42,618 bases of DNA. Source: an uncultured Clostridia bacterium (GTDB taxonomy: Bacteria > Bacillota > Clostridia > Christensenellales > Aristaeellaceae). Position 1 is the first letter of the stretch, and each line of letters begins with the position of its first letter. Made by a program: the position numbers and the translations under genes. The DNA is taken from contig CAKUFA010000018.1 in assembly GCA_934647165.1 (NCBI GenBank), positions 1 to 42,618 on the forward strand, in the 5' to 3' direction. Below are positions 23,075-29,858 of the stretch, in pieces. Under the pieces are notes generated by a model. That model saw only the letters and a list, made by a program, of their open reading frames with translations. It did not search any database and had not been told where the DNA came from.

Positions 23075-24067
23075 ATGAGCAAATTTGCGCTTTTTGTTGA
23101 TCTGGAAAACTGTGGCGCGAAGGTGGAAACACTCAACAGCATTTTGGAAAAGGTCAAGATCCGCGGAGATATTCTGCTGGGAAAGGTGTATGGCTATACA
23201 GATCGTTTCAGCGATTTGAAAGAAGTGCTGCTGAGCAACACGTTCACGGTGGTTCCTTCCTTGCGCTATGGTATCGCGCAGAAAAATAATGCCGATATCC
23301 TGCTGGTGATTGACGCGCTGGAGGTTGCCTTCAAAAACGACCTGATTGACTCGTTCTGCATCGTGTCCGGCGACAGCGATTATACGCCCCTGGTGGGACG
23401 GCTGAAATCCATGGGCAAGTTTGTGCTTGGTATCAGCCGAAGCGAAGCTGCCAGCACGATTTTTATCAACGCGTGCAACGAGTTTCAGTTTTTGGAAAGC
23501 GTTGGCACAAGAAAAGTGGCCAGCGCGCCGACCAAGAAGCGCAAGGCCAGCACCAATGAGGAAATGATGGATGAAAGCGAGCTGAACAAGCTGCTGTGCA
23601 ATGTGTTTGAGGAATCCTCCGACACAGATGAGATGTATGCCAGCGAGCTTAAAAGCGTGCTGCTGCGCCTGCGGCCGGATTTCAACGAAAAAGCATATGG
23701 CTGCGCCACGTTCTACAAACTGCTGCTGAAGCTCGCAGCCAAGTTCGGTGACCTGCATGTGAAGAATGACAACTTCAACGTGATGGTGAGCCTGAATAGC
23801 CCAACTGAAACCGAAACCCGCCCGCAGTTGACCCGCGACAACTGGAAGGAAGCCTTTGCGGCTCAGCTTCAGGCTTACAAGGACGGCGGTTTTGACCGGG
23901 TGAATCCATCTATTCTTAAGGCGGACATACTCACTGCTTATCCGGATTTCAATGAACGGAGCATCGGCTTCAAGCGCTTTTCGGACATGCTCAAGCAACT
24001 GGAAAAAGACGGACTGCTGGTGGTGGAGATGGATGAGCAAAAGACCATGCTCATCAAGCTGCTGTAA
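23075..24067 (+). CDS. NYN domain nuclease-like protein with two LOTUS (OST-HTH) domains
   Basis: 330 residues. Residues 1-145 are a NYN/PIN-like nuclease domain: FALFVDLENCG (Asp9), NNADILLVIDALE (Asp74, Asp80) and IVSGDSDYTPLVGRLKSMGK (Asp100, Asp102), supplying the acidic metal-binding set. A basic linker (KKRKAS, about 154-160) leads to two related LOTUS domains (about 165-240 and 257-330), recognisable from LLRLRPDFNEKAYGCATFYKLL and ILTAYPDFNERSIGFKRFSDML. LOTUS domains bind RNA, notably G-quadruplex or structured RNA in other systems, so this is probably an RNA-targeting nuclease; substrate unknown. Lies 40 bp after gntR and 17 bp before the glycosyltransferase gene. Confidence 0.88.
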   Translation: MSKFALFVDLENCGAKVETLNSILEKVKIRGDILLGKVYGYTDRFSDLKEVLLSNTFTVVPSLRYGIAQKNNADILLVIDALEVAFKNDLIDSFCIVSGDSDYTPLVGRLKSMGKFVLGISRSEAASTIFINACNEFQFLESVGTRKVASAPTKKRKASTNEEMMDESELNKLLCNVFEESSDTDEMYASELKSVLLRLRPDFNEKAYGCATFYKLLLKLAAKFGDLHVKNDNFNVMVSLNSPTETETRPQLTRDNWKEAFAAQLQAYKDGGFDRVNPSILKADILTAYPDFNERSIGFKRFSDMLKQLEKDGLLVVEMDEQKTMLIKLL

Positions 24068-24084
24068 AAAAACGGAGGTGTGGA

Positions 24085-25077
24085 ATGCATATTCTGTATG
24101 CATCCGATGAGCACTATGTGCGGCATGCAGCCGCATCCATGGTGTCGCTGATAGAGCATAATGCCGGCCAGGGACACGTGATTCACTATCTGTCCATGGG
24201 CGTTTCGGAAGAGAGTCTTGGGCGATTGCAGGCGTTGTGCGAGACGAATGGTTGGGAATTTCAGACCCATGAGTTGGGTGACATTCATGCATGGTTCGAT
24301 TTTTCCGTGAATGCCAGGGGCTTTGCGCCCAGTGCGTTGGCAAGGCTGTTTCTGGGGCGGATCTTGCCTGAAAGTGTGACGCGGGTGATCTATCTGGATT
24401 GTGATACCATTGTGCTGGATAGCCTTGCGCCGCTATGGGAAACGGACATGGGGGAGAAGTGCATTGGCATGGTGCCGGAGCCTACGGTGACCAAAGCCCG
24501 GCGCGCGCACCTTGGCATGCCGGACAGCGTACCCTATTGCAATTCCGGGGTGCTGCTCATTGATTTGGCTCAATGGCGTGCCCAGCACGTGGAAGAAATG
24601 GTGCTGAATTACTATCGTGCCATGGGCGGCAATCTGGTGGCACCGGATCAGGATGCACTGTGCGGCGCGCTGCTGGATCGCATTTACATCCTGTCGCCAC
24701 GTTATAACTACGGCTCGGTACAGATTTACTATCCATGGAAGGCGCAGAAGCGCATCAGTGCGCCCACGCCTTTCATGACGGAGACCGCCTATCGGGAAGC
24801 TGTGGCCCATCCTGCCATTGTGCATTTTCTTGGCGAGGAACGACCCTGGCGCGCAGGAAACCATCATCCCTATCGACAGGCGTATGAGCAGGCGCTTTCG
24901 AAAACACCATGGAAGGATGCGCCCATGGAGAGCGGCTGGCAGACGTATTTTGTCTGCTTCGGCCTGTTTAATTGGGCGATGAAACCATTCCCTTACCTGC
25001 GCTGGAAAATCATTGATGCGCTGATTCCTGCGTTTATGCGCAGACGGGAAAAGCAGCTGAAGCGGCAGGCGGGATGA
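24085..25077 (+). CDS. Family 8 glycosyltransferase
   Basis: 330 residues starting MHILYASDEHYVRHAAASMV. It has the GT-A fold marks of GT8: the DxD in VIYLDCDTIVL (Asp105, Asp107), YCNSGVLLIDLAQWR, LVAPDQDALCGAL, LSPRYNYGS and HFLGEERPW. These retaining enzymes add galactose or glucose from UDP-sugars to cell-surface glycans or lipopolysaccharide-like cores. A positively charged C-terminal tail (RWKIIDALIPAFMRRREKQLKRQ) may bind the membrane. GGAGGTG lies just before the ATG; 17 bp from the preceding gene, so co-transcribed. A weak hairpin (about 25105-25133, GGCAG/CTGCC) followed by TTTT may end the operon. Confidence 0.9.
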   Translation: MHILYASDEHYVRHAAASMVSLIEHNAGQGHVIHYLSMGVSEESLGRLQALCETNGWEFQTHELGDIHAWFDFSVNARGFAPSALARLFLGRILPESVTRVIYLDCDTIVLDSLAPLWETDMGEKCIGMVPEPTVTKARRAHLGMPDSVPYCNSGVLLIDLAQWRAQHVEEMVLNYYRAMGGNLVAPDQDALCGALLDRIYILSPRYNYGSVQIYYPWKAQKRISAPTPFMTETAYREAVAHPAIVHFLGEERPWRAGNHHPYRQAYEQALSKTPWKDAPMESGWQTYFVCFGLFNWAMKPFPYLRWKIIDALIPAFMRRREKQLKRQAG

Positions 25078-25162
25078 TTTTTCCATGGAAAAACGTTGAT
25101 ATGGCAGGGCGTGTACCGCACATGCTGCCCTTTTCCTAAATTTTGAACCCGGGAGGATTATG

Positions 25163-26335
25163 ATGCGAAAGATATTGGCGCTGATGATGGCCTTGAGCAT
25201 GCTGTGTGTGCCGGCACTGGCGGAAGAGGAGGACGATGTATCCCTGGCGGATATTCTGCGCAATGCGGATCAGGATGCAGTGTCCACCACGGTGATTGCA
25301 CCAAGCGACGACATGGCGGCCACCGAGGACCAAGTGCTGGAAGAGCCTCAGGCGGAAGAGGATATCTATGAAGCTGATGGATCGGTGTTGATTACGCTGA
25401 CGGCTACAGGAGATTTCACCATCGGCGGAGACAGCCGCAAGCGCACGGATATTTTCAATGATGAGCTGAAGAGGCAGGGCGGAGACATCAATTTTACCAT
25501 GCGCAACATGCGTGATATCCTGATGAGCGATGACCTGACCATTGTCAATTTTGAGGGCACGCTGACCAACTCCACCTATGTACCCAGCAATAAACGGGAA
25601 AATCAGTTCCTTTTCAGCGCGCCGCCAAGCTATGTTTCCATGCTTGCGGACAACGGCATTGAGGCTGTGTCCCTGGAAAACAACCACGTGATGGATCATG
25701 GTGAAGAGGCCTATGAGGATACCAAGCAGACGCTGCGGGATGCAGGCATCGTCTATTCCAATTCCACAGAGAAGGGCGTCATCACTGTCAAGGGTGTGGA
25801 GATCTGCATGTTGTCCTACCTGTGCATTGACCGCTATGAATCCCTGTGGGAAAAGGTGCCCGCCGATATTGCGGCTGCCAAAGCGGAGTATCCCATTGTG
25901 GTGGTGAGTTTCCACTGGGGCAACGAAAAGGACTATGCGCCGACCAACAATCAGATTAAAATGGGCCGCTTGGCGGCGGACAGCGGCGCAGATCTGGTGC
26001 TTGGGCATCACAGCCACCGCTTGAATCCTATTGAGTATTACAATGGCGTGTATATCTGCTATTCGCTGGGCAATTTCTGCTTTTCCGGCAACAGCAAGCC
26101 AAGCGATATGAGCAGCTTCGTGTTCCAGACACGGTTCCGCGTGAAGGATGGCGAAGTGAGCAATGCGGGCTTCCGCATTATCCCCATCCGCATCTCCAGC
26201 AAAACGGATCGCAATGACTTCATCCCCACCGTGCTCACCAAGCCAACGGCCATTGACAGCGTTCTGACCACCCTCAAGGCCAATGGTAAAAAGCTTGAAT
26301 ACGCAGTGGAAGAGTATCCGCTGGAGTGGAATTAA
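25163..26335 (+). CDS. Exported CapA/PgsA-type metallophosphoesterase-fold protein
   Basis: 390 residues from the ATG at 25163. Two ATGs are adjacent; the second is preferred because GGGAGG ends 6 bp before it and only 3 bp before the first. Signal peptide MRKILALMMALSMLCVPALA, an acidic linker, then the CapA fold: LTATGDFTIGGD, IVNFEGTLTN, GIEAVSLENNHVMDHGEEAYEDTKQTLRDAGI, VVVSFHWGNEKDY, ADLVLGHHSHRLNPIEYYNGVYICYSLGNFCF. Family members act in poly-gamma-glutamate or capsule export and anchoring. No capB/capC genes are near, so a polyglutamate role is not supported here; an extracellular phosphoesterase is possible. Confidence 0.9.
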   Translation: MRKILALMMALSMLCVPALAEEEDDVSLADILRNADQDAVSTTVIAPSDDMAATEDQVLEEPQAEEDIYEADGSVLITLTATGDFTIGGDSRKRTDIFNDELKRQGGDINFTMRNMRDILMSDDLTIVNFEGTLTNSTYVPSNKRENQFLFSAPPSYVSMLADNGIEAVSLENNHVMDHGEEAYEDTKQTLRDAGIVYSNSTEKGVITVKGVEICMLSYLCIDRYESLWEKVPADIAAAKAEYPIVVVSFHWGNEKDYAPTNNQIKMGRLAADSGADLVLGHHSHRLNPIEYYNGVYICYSLGNFCFSGNSKPSDMSSFVFQTRFRVKDGEVSNAGFRIIPIRISSKTDRNDFIPTVLTKPTAIDSVLTTLKANGKKLEYAVEEYPLEWN

Positions 26336-26353
26336 GAAGCAATCCATATTCCA

Positions 26354-26385
26354 GGGTCGCCTTTGGGTGAAGGCGGCCCTTTTCC
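26354..26385 (+). terminator. Terminator after the CapA-family gene
   Basis: GGGTCGCCTT-tgggtg-AAGGCGGCCC stem followed by TTTTCC. Confidence 0.78.
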
Positions 26386-26403
26386 TTGCTTTGCATTTGA
26401 ATG

Positions 26404-26675
26404 TTGACGGCGCAATGCAAGAAAGTTACCATGAGTGCATACGGCAAAGCAGAACAGACATAAAGCGATTGTTTGGAACGCATGCGTGAAGGTCGGTGCG
26501 TTTCAGCAGCACGCAGGCACCACGCGTACATCCCCAAAAATAGGGAAGGCGCCGACCTTTGATGGCAGCATGGTGTGCTAAAGGCACGCTGCACATCCAA
26601 GCCGAGCGTGAGTAGTGGGTGAAGAGCGCAAAGGCCATCGCGCATAGTTCAGGAATTCGATAAACGGAAAAAAGA
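26404..26675 (+). ncRNA. Candidate small RNA: structured intergenic region with possible promoter
   Basis: This gene-free stretch has TTGACG (26404-26409), 17 bp, TACCAT (26427-26432), then an 11-bp stem AAGGTCGGTGC/GCGCCGACCTT (26489-26499 with 26549-26559, one G-U pair) and a second stem built on GCAGC/GCTGC (26565-26592). A strong bidirectional terminator follows. No known RNA family was recognised and no open frame with a ribosome site is evident. The RNA call is an inference from promoter, folding and terminator order. Confidence 0.35.
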
Positions 26676-26721
26676 AAAAGCGGAGAGAAAATCGCACTGC
26701 ATGGCGATACTCTCCGCTTTT
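26676..26721. terminator. Bidirectional terminator
   Basis: AAAAGCGGAGAG (26676-26687) pairs with CTCTCCGCTTTT (26710-26721), with an inner ATCGC/GCGAT stem. On the minus strand a T-rich run follows, ending the SH3/PG-binding gene; on the plus strand the stem ends in TTTT. Confidence 0.85.
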
Positions 26722-26756
26722 GTGGTTCTTTAGCTCTTTGCTTTCATGGAAAGACC

Positions 26757-29393
26757 TTACTTAATCATGCTCTGCGTTACCTTCCAGCCTGCGTCAATGG
26801 TCTTCTGATGACTGGTGGCATACGGGCCAATGGCAGCAACCTGGTCAGCTGTGCGCGGGAAGTGAATGCACAGGTGGCCATCAAAATTATTGTCCGTGCG
26901 GTGCTGCGGAGCATGGGGCATGGAGTGGGTGGACGCCATGTAGATGCGCCCGTCACCAAAGATGACCCATACAGCCTTGGGGTTCCACGTGTTGCCGCCA
27001 AAGGCACGCTCCAACTTTGCCGTGTCGGCAGCGGTCAGAGGCTCGGCGTCCGCGTGTGCGCCCAACGAGAACATGTGCACCTGCCAGGAGATGCCTGTGG
27101 AGAAATCATACACCGTGGCATAAGGATACAGCTTGCAGCGCGCTTTCACTTCCGTGTACCAGTTGGCATAGCGCACAGCGGAAGCGGTGGGCTTATAGTT
27201 GGTGCTGGCGTTGGGATTTACCGTGGGTGTAGGCAGGGCGGACTGATTACCGGATGCAATAGCGGAGGAGCTGGTCAGGCGATTGAGTGTGCCGGAGCCT
27301 GCAATGCCGTCGATGGTCAAACCGTTGGCACGTTGGAAAGCCAGCAGCGCTTCATAGGTCTGCACGCCGAATTTTCCGTCAGCTTTGCCGGACAGGTAGC
27401 CCAGTTCAATGAGCCGCTGCTGCATGGTTTTCACTGCATCGCTCACATCACCCTTGCGAAGGGAGACGTTAGGCGTAGCAGTGGGCTTTGCGGCTGCCGC
27501 CGTGGCGGAGTAAAGCAGCGAAAGCGTATTGGCGCCTGCCACGCCATCGCGGCTGAGCTTGTTGGCTTTCTGGAAATTATAGACGGCGTTGGCCGTGTCC
27601 CGGCCATAGTTGCCGTCTGCCTCGCCGGTCAGATAACCAAGCTCGATGAGCCGTTTCTGCATATCGGCAACAGCCTGACCGGTCATGCCCTTGCGCAGGG
27701 TGGTGAAGGCATCCACAGATCCGCCGGCCAATGCACCGGTGCTGGTGAGCGCCGCGGAGGAATACAGGAGCGACTGGGTATCATAGCCGGCAACACCGTC
27801 GGCTTTCAGGCCGTTCTTGCGCTGGAAGGATTTAATGGCGGCCACATCGTCCGTCTTGCAAACGCCGTCCGTTGTGGCGTTGTAGTATCCAAGCTGCGTC
27901 AGCCGTTCCTGGAGCCTGGTCACTGCATCACCTGTCACGTTTTCACGGATGACGACCACATTGTCTCGCGTGATGGGTTCAGGCGTAGGGGTCGGGGTGG
28001 GGGGCGCAGGCGTTGGGGAGGGTGTGGGGGTCGGCGTTGCGCCGGCTGCAAGCGCATGGATACTAAACAGGATAGCGTAGGTGCTCTTGCCTGCTATGCC
28101 GTCCGCTTCAAGGCCATGCTGCGTCTGGAAAGCCTTGAGCGCCTTCACGCTGCCGGAACCAAACTTGCCGTCCACCTTGCCGGTGTAGTAGCCAAGCTCT
28201 TTCAGGCGCTTCTGCACAAGCTTTGCATCATTGCCGGAGCTGCCACGCTCCACCTTCATTTCGGGCACCGTGAAGGTGGGAACGGGGGTGGGGGTTGGGG
28301 TTGGCTTGGGAGTGGGCGTTGCATCAGCGGACAGGCCGCCGGAGACAAGCAGCAGCTTCTGCGTGTCGGTACCGCAAATGCCGTCCGTTTTCAGGGCGTT
28401 CTTTTTCTGGAAAGCCTTCACGGCATTCCGCGTGGCCTTGTCATAGGTTCCGGTGGCCTCGCCGGTATAATAGCCCAGTTCCCGCAACCGGGTTTGAATG
28501 GTTGTCACCAGGTCGCCTGTGTTGTTCAAACGGACAATCACGCCGTCCACCGGCGCAAGGGTTTTGACCTCGGTCTTCGCGCCCTTGCTGTTCTTGGGCT
28601 TGCCGCTGTACAGATGTGCTTGCAAAATGGCGTCGGCAACACCGGTGGTGGGGTATCCGTTCATGGACTGAAAGGACAGCACGGCATATTCCGTGGCATC
28701 ACCGAATTGCCCGTCCGCCTTGCCGGAAAGAAACCCCAGCTCGATCAGTGCGCTTTGCAGCGCCTTCACGTGTGAACCGCTGGAGCCTTTTTGCAGCTGC
28801 TGATATTCGGATGCATTCTCCGCCGGGGAAAGGGTCGGCGCAGGGGTGGGGGTCGCGGTGGGTTTCACAACCTTCTTAATGTTCAGATAGGTTGTTTTAA
28901 TGTACCCCTCCGTGTCGTTGTAATTCACCTTGGCGAAGGTGCCGGAAACGCTTTGCACCGACACAGTTGCACCCATGGGCACTTTCTTGAGGATGGTGCT
29001 GTAGACGGATTGCTTGGCACGCAGGTTCACCTTGGCGTTGGTTACCGTGTCATAGGGGTAACCGCTAACCGTTTCCACCGGCGTAGGGGTAGGAATAACA
29101 ATCGAAGCGGCGTCCGTTGAGACATACTGCTTCATGATATATCCTGTGCGGTTGTTATGGCTGACTTTATAATAGCCGCCGGAGGAGCCCAGCACGGTGA
29201 TGGTTGTGCCCTGATCCAGCCGTTCCAGAATGGTGGCGGTGGACGAGGCGCGTGCACGCAGGTTCACATTGTCACTGGTCACAGTGATGAAAGGATAGGA
29301 CAGGGCTGCCAGCGCTGTGGAGCAGGCCAGCGTCAAAGCCAGCACAAGCGCGGCCACAAGCCCGATACGACGGGTGAAAAGCGTCTTATGCAT
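26757..29393 (-). CDS. Large exported protein with two SH3 and six PG_binding_1 modules
   Basis: 878 residues with a signal peptide (about 1-30). Two bacterial SH3 domains follow (SDNVNLRARASSTATILERL and NAKVNLRAKQSVYSTILKKV), then six PG_binding_1 modules, each with the pattern 'LRxGxxGxxVxxLQxRLxELGYLxGxADGxFGxxTxxAVxxFQxxNGLxxDGIAG', joined by Pro/Thr-rich linkers. The C-terminal 140 residues form a separate domain (TEVKARCKLYPYATVYDFSTG ... HSMPHAPQHRTDNNFDGHLCIHFPRT) also known from other clostridial wall proteins, with conserved His and Cys suggesting an enzymatic site, possibly related to L,D-transpeptidases (inference). GGAGGT lies 11 bp before the ATG. A wall-bound secreted protein, monocistronic. 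Confidence 0.9.
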   Translation of the reverse strand: MHKTLFTRRIGLVAALVLALTLACSTALAALSYPFITVTSDNVNLRARASSTATILERLDQGTTITVLGSSGGYYKVSHNNRTGYIMKQYVSTDAASIVIPTPTPVETVSGYPYDTVTNAKVNLRAKQSVYSTILKKVPMGATVSVQSVSGTFAKVNYNDTEGYIKTTYLNIKKVVKPTATPTPAPTLSPAENASEYQQLQKGSSGSHVKALQSALIELGFLSGKADGQFGDATEYAVLSFQSMNGYPTTGVADAILQAHLYSGKPKNSKGAKTEVKTLAPVDGVIVRLNNTGDLVTTIQTRLRELGYYTGEATGTYDKATRNAVKAFQKKNALKTDGICGTDTQKLLLVSGGLSADATPTPKPTPTPTPVPTFTVPEMKVERGSSGNDAKLVQKRLKELGYYTGKVDGKFGSGSVKALKAFQTQHGLEADGIAGKSTYAILFSIHALAAGATPTPTPSPTPAPPTPTPTPEPITRDNVVVIRENVTGDAVTRLQERLTQLGYYNATTDGVCKTDDVAAIKSFQRKNGLKADGVAGYDTQSLLYSSAALTSTGALAGGSVDAFTTLRKGMTGQAVADMQKRLIELGYLTGEADGNYGRDTANAVYNFQKANKLSRDGVAGANTLSLLYSATAAAAKPTATPNVSLRKGDVSDAVKTMQQRLIELGYLSGKADGKFGVQTYEALLAFQRANGLTIDGIAGSGTLNRLTSSSAIASGNQSALPTPTVNPNASTNYKPTASAVRYANWYTEVKARCKLYPYATVYDFSTGISWQVHMFSLGAHADAEPLTAADTAKLERAFGGNTWNPKAVWVIFGDGRIYMASTHSMPHAPQHRTDNNFDGHLCIHFPRTADQVAAIGPYATSHQKTIDAGWKVTQSMIK

Positions 29394-29454
29394 TCGGGAA
29401 ATACCTCCGCATCAGCGGCATGGCAAAAGGCCACACCTATATGGTAGCTATTCC

Positions 29455-29483
29455 ATTGTAAGCCACAAGAGAGCGAGTGTCAA
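29455..29483 (-). promoter_or_regulatory. Sigma-A promoter of the SH3/PG-binding gene
   Basis: Minus-strand TTGACA (29478-29483), 17 bp, TACAAT (29455-29460): near-consensus, with a leader of about 55 nt. Confidence 0.82.
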
Positions 29484-29549
29484 CTGCTTTCTTCATCGAA
29501 TTGTAACATTTTCGCGAAAAAGATGGGAAGGCAGTGCCCTGATAGGGGG

Positions 29550-29578
29550 TTTACAAGTGAGACGTGAGGTGCTATACT
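29550..29578 (+). promoter_or_regulatory. Promoter of the leuS T-box transcript
   Basis: TTTACA (29550-29555), 17 bp, TATACT (29573-29578), immediately upstream of the T-box leader. Confidence 0.8.
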
Positions 29579-29584
29579 GAATAC

Positions 29585-29840
29585 GATCGTGAGGAACGGG
29601 AACGTCCCTTGCAGTCTGTGAAGAGAGCCGTGCGGGCGGTGCAAGCGCGGACAGACTGCCTGGCGACCGCTCGCCCGGGAGCGAACCGGCTTAGAAGATT
29701 TTTCTGTGCATGCCGGCGGGTGCGTCCGTTATCGCGCAGGAGTGGCGCGTTTGCCTATGGCAGGCTGCGCAAGCAAAGTGGTACCGCGAAACAGGCTGTT
29801 TCGTCTTTGCATTAAGCAAGGACGGGGCGGCTTTTTTCTT
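29585..29840 (+). promoter_or_regulatory. T-box leader of leuS with terminator
   Basis: The T-box core AAAGTGGTACCGCG (29775-29788) is a full match to the tRNA acceptor-end binding bulge. Upstream, GCAGTCTGT/ACAGACTGC (29611-29619 with 29651-29659) encloses AGAGAGCC and GGCGGTGCAAGCG, the usual distal part of Stem I. A Stem III (TGCC-tat-GGCA, near 29752) follows. The terminator is CGTCTTTGC-attaa-GCAAGGACG (29802-29824), then GGGCGGC and TTTTTT (29832-29837). Uncharged leucine tRNA should favour the antiterminator. The specifier codon could not be fixed with confidence by eye. Confidence 0.92.
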
Positions 29841-29858
29841 AGCAAGGAGGAGTAACCG

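Noticed and set aside
26808..28775. 655-codon open frame on the plus strand within the SH3/PG-binding gene
   Set aside because: It is the shadow of the repeated modules on the opposite strand; no domain is recognisable and no start signal is present.
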